Positions 45,263-55,720 of a stretch of 64,000 bases of DNA are shown here, in pieces. The stretch is taken from NCBI RefSeq assembly GCF_033958435.1, contig NC_134160.1:17967001-18031000 (forward strand). The letters run 5' to 3'. Made by a program: the position numbers and the translations under genes. The DNA comes from Carettochelys insculpta (Eukaryota > Chordata > Testudines > Carettochelyidae). Under the pieces are notes generated by a model that ran no database searches, was not told where the DNA came from, and saw nothing but the letters and a program-made list of their open reading frames with translations. The stretch's first letter is position 1. Every line of letters begins with the position of its first letter.

Positions 45263-48145
45263 ATGACAGTTACATAGCTAAAATCTGTAACTTTACCTAC
45301 CAGCCTGACACAAACATAAAAGTAGCACACACAGATTCAGGGCATCATCAGCTTTCATTACACACCTCACACCCGCCCACACCCAGCACCCTGCTTGGGG
45401 CCAATAGATACAATGGGTGCGTAAAACGACTTCCATATTCAACATAAAAATCCAGTCACATGACAACCAGCCCGTCAGGCAGTTGCTCTGGCAGCCTTCC
45501 AGTGGTGTTCCCTTCGGTGGGATTCACTCCAGCCTGTCCCACTCTGCTGCAGGCCGGGAGGGCTCAGCTGTCAGAAACAGGGAGAAGGAGGCAAAGCCAC
45601 CCTCAGCTTGCTTGGCTGGTGTCACGCCACCCCCTTCATTTCACCCTGACCTCCCATCAGTCCAGATGTCAAGCGTCCCTCCCAGCTGCCCTCCGCTGCC
45701 CTCCGTGGGGTCAGGGCAACAGGCTTGGAACCTGGCAGGTTGTACGTTGCTTCCCTTGGCCCTGAGTACCTGGCTGCCCTCCCCAAGGCCTTCGAGCCTG
45801 TAGGTTCAAGCAGGGACAACGTGGGACCCTCCATGCACTGCGTCTCTTTGCATTCTCTTTCCATGGCCCATGGTCTGTGCTCAGACCCCTGTGATTTATA
45901 CCAAACCGCTCCTTGCTGAGCGACCGCTCCCGGCAGAGATGGGGGTGGAGAACTTCATCCGTAGCTAACCTGTGCTGGCTCCTTACTTCCTGCTGCAGCT
46001 GCCAAAGAAGCATCTGATTTATAGCAGAGCAAGCCTGGCACTGGGGCTGGGACTGGGACATGGCTGGGGCCCTCTGGGTCGCCCTGGGCAGGTACCAGGA
46101 GAGGGCAGAGGGCAGAGAATGGGTGAGTGGGGGCAGCATCCTAGTGGGACTCCAAACACCTCAGAGGGTCAGTGACCAAGTGCCCATGTGACCCAGGTGG
46201 GTTCTGTTGTGGATTCTCCAGGGCAGGCCCTCCCCAGGCTTTCAGCTGCCAGGGTCACGCCTCTCTGTCTGGTGGGATGCTGGGCTGGAGTGTATCAGTG
46301 GCAGAAAGTACTACACATGCTTGGTACATCGCTCCGCAGGCGACGAGGCTGTTCCTGCCCTGAGGAGCTCACAGTTAACATGGACCAGGCAGTGGAGGGG
46401 GAGAGACAGTTGGGAAGTGGGGTCAGCAAGTTGCATAAGGACATGCCTGGGAAGGCAGGCAGGAGCTCGGGGAGGAGCAGGAGCTCCGAAGAGGCATTGG
46501 TGGGGTGGGAAACAAGGGCGGAGGCGAGGGAGAGGAAAAGCGAGGTGGGGGAAGGGAAAGAGGCTGGAGAAGGGGCCCCGTGAAGGTTTGCTTTGCTTTG
46601 GCTGGATGAAGTCCCGATGTGTGTTCCTCTACAGACGCACACACGCTTGTCTTGCTGAAGTTCCCTGTGGGACCCTCATGTTCTGCCTCTACAGTTCCGC
46701 AGGACGGTCAGAACAGGGCTTGCACCAGGAGCAACACACCCTGAGAGGCAAGCAGCCCCATGGTTAAAAGTCACATTAGACACGCCTGGTGTTAATCACA
46801 GCTGAAGTTCTGTGGGACTCAGCATGCAAAAAGCAATCCTGCTTGCACGAGCCCCATTTCTGAGGCTCTCCAGAGCACACCCACACCCCTTGAGAACAGC
46901 CCCACTCACCAGAACCGTGCCCTGGAGTGTCAGCAAGCACAGTCACCTGCCGCTTGCACTGCCTGCTGCCGGCACGTCCCTGTGGCCTGCGCCGCTTCCT
47001 GCAGCTCCCATGGCCAGGACGAGCAAACCGCAGATACCCAGTGTAAACATGCTCTCGCGGCCCACCAGCCGATTGCCCTGCTGGGCTGCAGGTGGCCCAT
47101 GGGTCACACGTAACTGTAATGCTGCTGGACTCCGCAGGCCACTCAAACTGTGTCGGGTCCAGATGTGGCTCCAAAGTGCGTCCTGCTGCTAGCAGCCAGC
47201 AGAGGGACTCTGGAACTGATGGGCTGTTGATGCAGAAGGTCCTCAGTCACTCCTCAGTGAGGGCGGTAGCGGGGGGACTTTCGCACCAGACTGTGCCCAG
47301 GTGGCCTTGCATGGAGAGGCTGAAACAAGCACCAGCCATGCTGGGCGTGTGGGCCAGGAGGGCCCTTCTCGTCACTGAGAGGTCTGTCGACACCGCTCTT
47401 AGACCCACACGGCTGACCCAGGCCAGCTGATTCAGGCTTGCAGTGTAGGTGTTTGGGCTTAGGCTGGAGTCCAGCTCTGGACCCTGCACGGTGAGAGGGG
47501 CTGCGTTAAACAGCCCCTGAGCCCAAGTCCTGTGAGCCCTCCTTAGCTGGTCCAGGTCTGTCACCACATCTAACTGCAGCGTGGACAAACCCTACATGCC
47601 TGCAACAGCATTTCATTCAGGATGGAAAGGGTTAAACCCATCCTTTGCTCTCCTTCGCCTGGCAGCCTGGCCAGCACCCGCATTGCAGAGGTCACGGCTC
47701 TGCCAGTCGCCGGCTAAAGTTGCACAAGTAAGAAGGACAGACGTGGGAGCGCCTGTTTCTGAGCTGAGGCCTGTGACTGCTCCCCTGTTTGTGGTCAGCC
47801 CTGAGCTCCAGATGCAGGGTTGGGGCTGACAGGCCTTTGCACCATCCATTTCCAAGATCTCACCCAAAGTGCAGAGAGCGGCTGCCTCGGGCCAGTGGGT
47901 CGCCCAGCCACCTAACTTGCTGGCCCGCCCCGGGGAGAGTTGGCTTGGTTCTTTCACTCCGTTGTTTTCCTTGAACTAAACTGAAGCTCTTGGTTTGGTG
48001 TGAAGGCACATGGCTGGCCTGTGACGTCCCAGCTCCATTGACCTCTGGCTGCAGCCAGGGCTGATGCTGGAGTGAGGAATCCCAGGGGAGCACCGGGGAT
48101 GAGCACAGCTTGTTAGGTGGAGTTCTTGTTCCAAAGAGCTGCAGG
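45263..48145. other. No gene seen in 2.9 kb
   Basis: GC-rich sequence with chance ORFs; no repeat family recognised. Confidence 0.4.
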
Positions 48146-48290
48146 GCACCAGAAGGGTTAATTCAAAATTGCAATAAATAACATCCCAAAGCCGTACAAA
48201 AATTCCAGGGCCGTGTGCCGAGCTTCCTCCCCTCCCCCCGACGCAGACCGGAGATAAAGCAGATAATGCTCCCAACAGAAACGAGAAAGC
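48146..48290. other. Candidate conserved noncoding segment
   Basis: A short non-repetitive patch that differs in composition from its flanks, with GGTTAATTCAAAATTGC, AATAAATAACATCCC and GATAAAGCAGATAATG words (NK/Nkx-, homeobox- and GATA-like). No coding frame; the call is speculative. Confidence 0.22.
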
Positions 48291-49289
48291 GTCGTGAGCC
48301 AGGGCCTGGCAGACAGAGCGTTAGAGCCCAGGCAGACGTCCAAGCAGAGCATTCCAGAGTGGCTGTGCTTCAGCACTGATCCCAGCCCTGCTGAGATCTG
48401 TAGAAAGACTCTCCCTGAGCTCCTTGGGCGCTGGCTGTCTTGTCGGAGAGAATCCTGCCTCTGGTCCTTGCTGGAGCATGGGGTGGGACAGTCAGTGGTT
48501 CTGGCTGGCCAAGAGGGGCCCAGCTTAGGAAAAGGTCAGAGCAGCCATCCCCACCCCCATGAAATCAAATCAAATCAGATCTCATCGCCTGTTTCCAGCC
48601 CAGATGTACGTACTCATGGCAGCGTCCTGACACGCTGCAGTACGCTCCCCTCGTGCCCCCTTTCCAGCAGCAGCAGGAACCAGAAGTGACTAAGCGCTGC
48701 GGGTAAGAGTGTTCGTGGGAGACATTCTGCAACAGGCAGACGGTGGGGAGAGACACACGTGGATGTAACCCTTCTGCTGGAAGAATCCGGCAGCAACCAG
48801 GGCAGGGTTCAACATCTAGGGGTTCCTTTTCATCCATCTCACACAGAACCGGCTCCAGCCCCCACCCAGTAGCCTGGGAACTTCACACACCCTGGGCGCC
48901 TCGGCGAGGCAATGCTTCCCCACTCGCCAGCACAGAGTCTGAGTGTAGAAAAGGACTTTTAATAAAAGAGGCAGGAAGGTCGATTAGCATGAGCTTGGGA
49001 AAACACCACACCCAGAGTTCATAACCAATCCTCAAGTAACTGTCCCAGCTCAAATGCATTGAGCAATGTCCTTGGCCTCTTAGGCTCACCAGTCCAACAC
49101 TACAAACAGCCAATCCACACTCCCAACTTTCTCCACACCCCAAATTCAAATGCCCCACTTACAGCTTGGTCCAGTCCGTGTGGGCACTGACACCTCTCGC
49201 TGATGCATTCCCTCATGGAACCTGAGACAATGCCACCTTTGTGCTGGCCCAGCGTTCTGCTTGCTCCTACCGGGCAGCCGCGCCATCCG
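48291..49289. other. No gene seen
   Basis: Contains ACTTTTAATAAAAG near 48954-48967, which could be a polyadenylation signal of an unrecognised LTR, but no termini were found. Confidence 0.35.
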
Positions 49290-49492
49290 TCCGCCGCTGC
49301 TCCTCCTACCGGCCATCCCCCAGTCACGCCGTCCGCTGCTCCTCTTACCATCTGTCCACCGGTCATGCTGTCCGTCCGCTGCTCCTGCTATCAGCCATCC
49401 CCCAGTCGTGCCGCCCGCTGCTCCTCTTACCGTCTGTGTCGGTCGCACCGTCCGTCAGCTGCTTATCCTCCTACCAGCTGCCTGCCATGAGT
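49290..49492. repeat. Degenerate ~38-45-bp minisatellite (about 5 units)
   Basis: Units recur around the phrase CGTCCGCTGCTCCTCTTACC followed by (A/G)TC(T/C).TCC..CGGTC. Unit starts are near 49290, 49329, 49374, 49411 and 49448. Alternate units resemble each other more than neighbours do, suggesting a two-unit higher-order pattern. Confidence 0.85.
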
Positions 49493-52084
49493 TTGGCCAG
49501 AGGCAAAACCCTGTGATTTCAGCTGTCAGGGGCCGCAGCTGCCACTCTGGGGTTTCAGCTCTTAGTAGAAACCAAAGTGGAGTCTCATAAAAACCACCAG
49601 TATCCAGCTCTATCTTTTAACAGGTGGAGAGGGCTAGTCAAACCAGGCTTATAGCTCTATGACCAAGGCTTAGGCAGGGCCAAGGCACTCAGCTAGCTGG
49701 TTCATCCCATAGCGCTCCCCCTTCTGTTTTACAATGCTTTAAACCAGGGAGCCCTATGTAATCCATGTCTTATACAGACGACTGCCCTGTCCCCCACAAC
49801 AACTTGGAGCATTGGTGAGATTTCCCGATTCTTATACTGAGTATTAGCATAAATTGTGATTTTACAACAATGGGTTTACAATAGACAAAATCTCATTGCT
49901 TCCTTGCCACCTCCCTTGCTATATCAGCCTTTGTTTGCAAGGTATCACATATGCACACCTTTGCATTCTCATGCAAATGATCTCTGGGAGACACATTCCT
50001 CCCAGCCTTCAGCAGCACTGCGTTCCTGTTGGCACATTCCTTACACCGAGATTTGTTGATCGCCACGATCTGCCCCGCTGCATCTAACTGGCATCAGGCA
50101 ACATAGGCCATGGGCTGCAGCATGGTGCCCACAAGCAGTTTGTTAGCTCTGGCTGCGAACATATTTGCAATGAAAATCAATGCTGAAAAACTTGAGGGCC
50201 AGATTCCCCGCTGTTCCATGCCTTGTACAGGCACATACGCCCGTGCAACATGGATATAAACATTTCCAGGCTGATCTGGTGGCCTTTTACACCCCTTGCA
50301 CTGGTGTAAAGGACCACACATGGCTCAGGCCCAGCCAGTTTCCATCTTACCCTGCAAACAGCCCCACTGGGCTAATGGCACATTTGCGAAGTGAAAAATT
50401 TGAATTTGTAAAACAGGAAGAGATGATCTTTGATTACATTTTTTATTCAAGTCATATCCATACATCTAGCAGTGCGCATTTCTAAGAGACACTCAGCTGG
50501 TGCATTAACCTTAGACTTGGAGGTTTTCCTTTTGTCACAAAGCCCCAGCGCAGGGATTAAATAAAAACTCTTCATAGCTGGAAGCTCAGTTTTCACATCA
50601 TACTATGAAACAATTTAGGTGTTTATGTTTGGATGCAAAACTGATGAGCCCACAAACGAATGCCGAGAATGACATTTCGGGCCCAGAATGACCGCCCCCA
50701 TCCCAGTTGTTTTCACTCGCCATCCATCTCATTAAAAGCTTTACAAATGAGCAGCCAGACCTTGTGGTACCCTCACTGGATAACATGCCATCTGTGCGGC
50801 TGGAAGGCAACTGAACCTCTTAACCTCCTTTCCCTGGCATGTTACTAGGCATCTTGCTGCGGCGCTGTCTGACATTCTCCCAGCTGGCTGGCTGGCTGGC
50901 TGACGAGAGAGACCTGAAGCTGGTCCTGGGAGCTTCTTAAATAACTTCCAGAGCTGCTCGCTGGTTATAATTTTCACCCCCCGCTGAAAGGCGTAGGCTT
51001 AAGCAGACGCTCTGAACAATTTTCCACGCAGTCCAGCTGACTGCCAAAGATACGTGCCACCGCCCTGCCATCCATCTGGCTCAGGCATCATCTGCCTTGT
51101 GCGCTGCTGGGAGACGAAGCCCTGGGGCTCAGGGCAGTGGCTGCTCCCTTTCTGCTACCAGCGGTTCAGACCAAAGGGGAGCGACAGGGTTGGAATGCAG
51201 CGGGTCTGTGCTGGCCATTGCCCTCCCTTCTCACACTGGCCACCAGTGTTCCCTGTAAACTGAGCACTTGGGCGGCCACCCAGGAGAGAGTCAGGTGCCA
51301 CCAGCTGATTGGCAGAGCCCCCACAGCCAGCAGCCTTTGTTTCTATAGGTGGTGCACATCCGCACATGGCTTGGTGCAGATAGCAAAATTTATTCTGCCC
51401 ACAGATGGGAAACGTGCACATGAGCCCTGCTGGGCAGCCCCAGCCAGGCCTGTCGGGGGACACCAGGAGCACAGGCTGTATCAATTGGGCTGGGAGCCAA
51501 AGAGAAGTCATGTCCCAGCCCCAGTTCTGGCTCCCCCTCCCCGTGTCTGCTCATGACAGCTCAGCTTTCCCGCCTCTACCATAAAGGGCACCAGGTGCCC
51601 TGCAACACACGTGGCCTCTGTGACTCCTGGTCCAGGGCCCTGCTTCCAACCCAGGGTGATTCCCACCCCCCATGGGCTGGCACATGGCCCAGCTCCTGGC
51701 ACTCTTACCCTAGCAGTGCCTCCCTAGTTGCCCCCTCCCTGCCAGGGGGCACGGTCCCGAAAGCTGTGGCTCTTCCTTTCTTCCCCAGGATAAACAGCTC
51801 CTAAGCAGCAGCACACCGTGCAGTGGAGCCATTCTGTGAGTGAGGGGCTCCTGAGGGTCTGGAGCTTGCCTGGTGTGGGGTCTCTGGAGCTGCCCCTTGT
51901 AGCCTCCTAGGCCTGCAGGGGAGAGGCAAGAGAACCCCAGGAGGAGCAGAGGTGCAACTGAGGGAGCTGGCTGGGGGTGGGGGGGTGGGGAAGAGTGATA
52001 TGGGGAGCTTCAATTAGGGGAGCTGAGCTGATGGAGGAGATTGGGGCGGCCAAAGAAGGTGAGAAGCTGCAGGGGCTACAGGAG
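49493..52084. other. No gene seen; AT-rich patch at 50370-50650
   Basis: The patch 50370-50650 is AT-rich and non-repetitive (words AAATTTGAATTTG, TTTGATTACATTTTTTATTC, AGGGATTAAATAAAAACTC), a weak candidate for a conserved noncoding element. The rest is GC-rich without recognisable features. Confidence 0.35.
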
Positions 52085-52570
52085 GAGAGAATAATGGAAT
52101 TACACCAGAATAATTTTTAGTTATTTAGAGAATTAAGTGAGATTTTTGTTTAAAAAATTACATAATTTATTGCAATTACTGGATATAGGTAGTTAGCAAA
52201 TAACACAAGGACAGGAGAATGATTCTGAATGATTTCTGAAATACTCTGAATGCGACAGAATTGATTATTTTAAAATAATACTTAGGGATTATTAATGTAA
52301 TTACCGCAGTGAAACATAGAGCTCCCGAAAGGCAGTTGACGTTTTAAAAGATATTCTTGCCTGTAAAGATCTTCTCAGCTCCTGTAAATCTTTATTGAGA
52401 ATAATTGGAAAACTTGATCCATGGGGAGAGTGATTTGTGTTTGTTGCATGTTCATTGTTCATGTTCCAGCTCCGTTTTGCGGGTCTCACACAGTGTATTT
52501 CTAAAGTCATATGAAATAGGGCTTTTCATTTTATATTTAATTTATCACATTATAACTTTCCACTGAGTGC
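52085..52570. promoter_or_regulatory. AT-rich island dense in TAAT/ATTA words; candidate enhancer or CNE
   Basis: About 485 non-repetitive bases, sharply AT-richer than both flanks, with at least 14 TAAT or ATTA cores. Examples are GGAATTAC, AAAAATTACATAATTT, GCAATTACT, GATTATTAATGTAATTACCG, GAATAATTGG and TTTAATTTATC. TAAT is the core recognition word of homeodomain factors, and AT-rich homeobox clusters are typical of developmental conserved noncoding elements in gene deserts. There is no open frame, terminal repeat or target duplication. Function and conservation are inferred only. Confidence 0.35.
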
Positions 52571-53025
52571 TTCTTTTAGACCTCTGCACAGGAACTTACC
52601 ATACGTACGCCTCCTTTTCTCCATGAGCAGGTGCCTAACCCACCCCTTCTCTCCATTTCCACAGGGACAGCTTTGAGGGGACTTCCACACGCACACTGCT
52701 GGAAAGGCGGGGCCGACGGGGGAAGTGAAAAGAGTTTGATGATGGTTGTAGATCTCGTTATTTGTGGAGCCAATCTCGTGACTTTTCAGCATCTGACTTG
52801 TGACTGTTGATCTCTTGAGGCCAGCAATGCAGCACAAGGAATGTACCCACTACGTAGCATTCGCACGACAGCGCCTGTTTCACACGGGTGGTACGAGCAG
52901 TGCAGTACCTGTCCTGAGTTACTTTTGGTATGCAGAGGAGATGAGCTGTTTATTTGGGGTCAGCATGTGCTAGCACTCCAGACATACACTGGGGAAGTCC
53001 CCTGGGGGATGTGCTTTTTGGCCTG
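52571..53025. other. No gene seen
   Basis: No repeat or coding signature recognised. Confidence 0.4.
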
Positions 53026-53110
53026 ATGACAATAACTAGCATTCACGTAGCACCATATGTTTTCAAAGCCCTGAGTTAACATCACTTAATTCACCCTCCC
53101 AGGCTGCTGT
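53026..53110. mobile_element. MIR/L2-type tail remnant
   Basis: 'CTAGCATTCACGTAGCACC...GTTTTCAAAGCCCTGAG..AACATCACTTAATTCACCCTC' is a diverged form of the common ancient phrase 'TAGCATTTACATAGCGCTTT..TTCAAAGCGCTTTAC..ACATTAACTAATTAATCC'. It is only a fragment. Confidence 0.5.
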
Positions 53111-53114
53111 GGAG

Positions 53115-53830
53115 ATTGCTGATTCCAGGTGAGGTTGCAATCCACAATAACTCGCAGATCCTTTTCAGCAGTGCTGCTGACAAGCCAGTTCACTCCAGTT
53201 CTGAGCTTGTACATTGGGTTTTTCTTCCCTGAGTGTAGCTCAGCATTTGTCTTTGTGAAGTTCCTTGTATTGTCTAGAACCCAGTTCTCCAGTTTATCCA
53301 GATGTCTCTGAACTTTAGCTCTCTCCTCCCAAGTATTGGCAAAGCCCTAGCTTTTTACCACCTGCTGACTGATCCGTGTGCTCTCTGTTCCTGCATCCTG
53401 GTCATTAATAAAGAGACCAAAGTACACCTGATCCAGAACAGAGCCCTGGGGAACCCCCCTTGAGATCTCTCTCCATCTGACATCTTCCCACTCACAGTTA
53501 CTCTGTTCACGTGCTTGTTTAACCATTTATGTGTCCACGTAATGGTAGCTCTGTCAGGTCCTCATGTCTCCATCTTACTTCTCTGAATGTCCTGTGGGAG
53601 TCTGCCCAAAGCTCTGCTGAAGCCCAGGTACATTATACCACCGCATTGCCCCTTGCATCCAATCAGTTAGACTGTCAGAGAAGAAAGTCAAGCTGGTGTG
53701 GCCTAATTTATTCCCGGTACATCCACGCTGGCTGCGGACAATCAGCCTTTTAACCTCCAGGTACTCACAACTTGCCTGTGTGATCCAATGCTGCAGGTCC
53801 CCGGTATCGAAGACAGGCCGACTGCTCCAT
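53115..53830 (-). mobile_element. Old CR1/L3 LINE RT fragment, minus strand
   Basis: Reverse-strand RT landmarks are visible on the plus strand as AACTCGCAGATCC (a CR1 phrase), TTTGTCTTTGTGAAGTTCC, CAGTTTATCCAGATGTCTCTG, GTCATTAATAAAGA (ancestral 'FINDL' block) and GAGCCCTGGGGAACCCCCCTTG ('GVPQGS' block). No frame longer than 80 codons remains. It is more diverged than the other CR1 copies. Confidence 0.75.
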
Positions 53831-54059
53831 AGGTCCCTGAGCTTCCTTTTTGGTCTGACCTCTTTGCAGAAGCTCTTCTGGCTGTCGCTAACAGTCTCTG
53901 GCGGCTAAAGCTCGATCCTGGCTTTGGTCCCTACACACTCGCTCTGTTCCTAGGTTTGTGTCGTTGGTGATGTGCTGCTCTTTCTGTGCCTTTGTGTATT
54001 TCCCTTCTGGTTTATAGATAGCTAAAAAGCCCCTGGTGAAGACTCACTCATTGGCTCAC
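53831..54059. other. No gene seen
   Basis: Short gap between the L3 fragment and the foldback element. Confidence 0.4.
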
Positions 54060-54062
54060 TGT

Positions 54063-54753
54063 AGCTGTGTCTACACGTGCACGCTACTTCGAAGTAGCGG
54101 CACTAACTTCGAAATAGCGCCCGTCGCGGCTACGCACATCGGGCGCTATTTCGAAGTTAACTTCGACGTTAGGCGGCGAGACGTCGAAGTCGCTAACCTC
54201 ATGAGGGGATCGGAATAGCGCCCTACTTCGACGTTCAACGTCGAAGTAAGGACCGTGTAGATGATCCGCGTCCCTCAACGTCGAAATTGCCCGGTCCTCC
54301 ATGGCGGCCATCAGCTGGGGGGTTGAGAGATGCTCTCTCTCCAGCCCCTGCGGGGCTCTATGGTCACCGTGGGCAGCAGCCCTTAGCCCAGGGCTTCTGG
54401 CTGCTGCTGCGGCAGCTGGGGATCCATGCTGCAGGCACAGGGTCTGCAACCAGTTGTCGGCTCTGTGTATCTTGTGCTGTTTAGTGCAACTGTGTCTGGG
54501 AGGGGCCCTTTAAGGGAGCGGCTTGCTGTTGAGTCCGCCCTGTGACCCTGTCTGCAGCTGTGCCTGGCACCCTTATTTCGATGTGTGCTACTTTGGCGTG
54601 TAGACGTTCCCTCGCAGCGCCTATTTCGATGTGGTGCCGCGCAACGTCGAAGTTGAACATCGACGTTGCCAGCCCTGGAGGACATGTAGACGTTATTTCG
54701 TTGCTACATCGAAATAAGCTATTTCGATGTTGGCTTCACGTGTAGACGTAGCC
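54063..54753 (-). mobile_element. 691-bp nonautonomous DNA element, copy 2 (TGT duplication)
   Basis: Reverse-orientation copy of 37869-38579. Starts AGCTGTGTCTACACGTG, ends CACGTGTAGACGTAGCC, and is flanked by TGT (54060-54062 and 54754-54756). Core and subterminal arrays correspond throughout, with small indels. The high similarity of the two copies 16 kb apart in opposite orientation makes an inversion-prone pair. Confidence 0.92.
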
Positions 54754-54756
54754 TGT

Positions 54757-55356
54757 GGCTCCTATCTTCCCTCTGCATTGGAATAGCTTGATACTGAGCC
54801 TTCAGGGTGGGGGCAGAGGACGTGGGTTGTCTCAGCACTCTTCTGCCCACAGGCACCAGCCTCACAGCTTTCTACTGGCTGCTGGTGCACTCAGGGTGCG
54901 GATAGTGCTCAGAGACCCTCCCTGCCTAGGGGTCGCAGGGACAAGCCAGCAGCTGTGCGGGGTGAGCAGCTGAAAGCTGTCCAAGCTCCGCTGTGCTGCT
55001 GGGGGTGGCATGTGGGGCCCCACGGGCCATTTCAAATTGCCCAAAGATGGTAGGTGGGGCTGGGGGATGCGCTGGAGGTGAGAGGGCATTCGGACACAGC
55101 AGGCAGGGCCAGGGGATATTCTGCACCTGAGCACCATGAGCCCATAGAAGCCACTGCCTTCTGGCTGGCTGTAGTGCGTTGAGTTGTGGTGACAGTCTCC
55201 TCTGTCACCTGAAAGGGAAGCCGGGCCTCAGGGGAGCGTGGTTGAAGCCCTGGCCGTGTTCCTCCTCCCTGCTCCCTGGTCTGGCATACGGGCACTGAAG
55301 ATGCTTTGCAGACTGTCCTGTTGCTTTTCTTCTCACCTTTGTAAAGCAGTTGTGAT
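54757..55356. other. No gene seen
   Basis: GC-rich left flank of the DIRS-like element, without a recognisable feature. Confidence 0.4.
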
Positions 55357-55530
55357 AGAGAAGTTACTCACCGTAGTAACGGTGGTTCTTCGAGATGTGT
55401 CCCCGTGGGTGCTCCATGTTAGGTGTCGGGCTCGCCCGGTGCCGCAGGTCGGATCTTCCAAGCAGTTTCTGCCGGACTGCGCATGCGCTGGTGTGCGCAG
55501 CTCCCTCGCGTGCTCCCGGCCAGGTGCACG
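55357..55530 (-). repeat. DIRS-like inverted terminal repeat, 3' end
   Basis: Starts AGAGAAGTTACTCACCGTAG; the inner part (55409-55522) is the reverse complement of 61211-61330, sharing TTAGGTGTCGGGCTCGCCC, GCAGGTCGGATCTTCCAAGC and GTTTCTGCCGGAC. Identity is high with scattered CpG-type changes. Confidence 0.92.
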
Positions 55531-55620
55531 ATCCGGTCTCCGCCAGTTCCTGGACCAACCACCTCGGATGCTCCTGCAAAACACTAACAGAGATCCGGAG
55601 CGGGGAGGATGGGCGGGTAG

Positions 55621-55720
55621 TGGAGCACCCACGGGGACACATCTCAAAGAACCACCGTTACTACGGTGAGTAGCTTCTCTTTCTTCCTCGAGTGTCCCCG
55701 TGGGTGCTCCACGTTAGGTG
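55621..55720 (-). repeat. DIRS internal complementary region (fused-termini sequence)
   Basis: Read on the minus strand this segment joins the two element ends. Its first part (CACCTAACGTGGAGCACCC... then GGACACTCGAGGAAG) matches the 61300-61345 terminus. Its second part (AGCTACTCACCGTAGTAACG...) matches the 55357-55420 terminus. A region complementary to both ends is the structural hallmark of DIRS elements and is thought to template completion of the circular intermediate. The segment is itself palindromic (GGAGCACCCACGGGGACAC at 55622-55640 pairs with 55693-55711). Confidence 0.88.

Noticed and set aside
48860..49850. Possible LTR based on an AATAAA-like word near 48954
   Set aside because: No paired termini or target duplication found; a single polyadenylation-like word is not enough.
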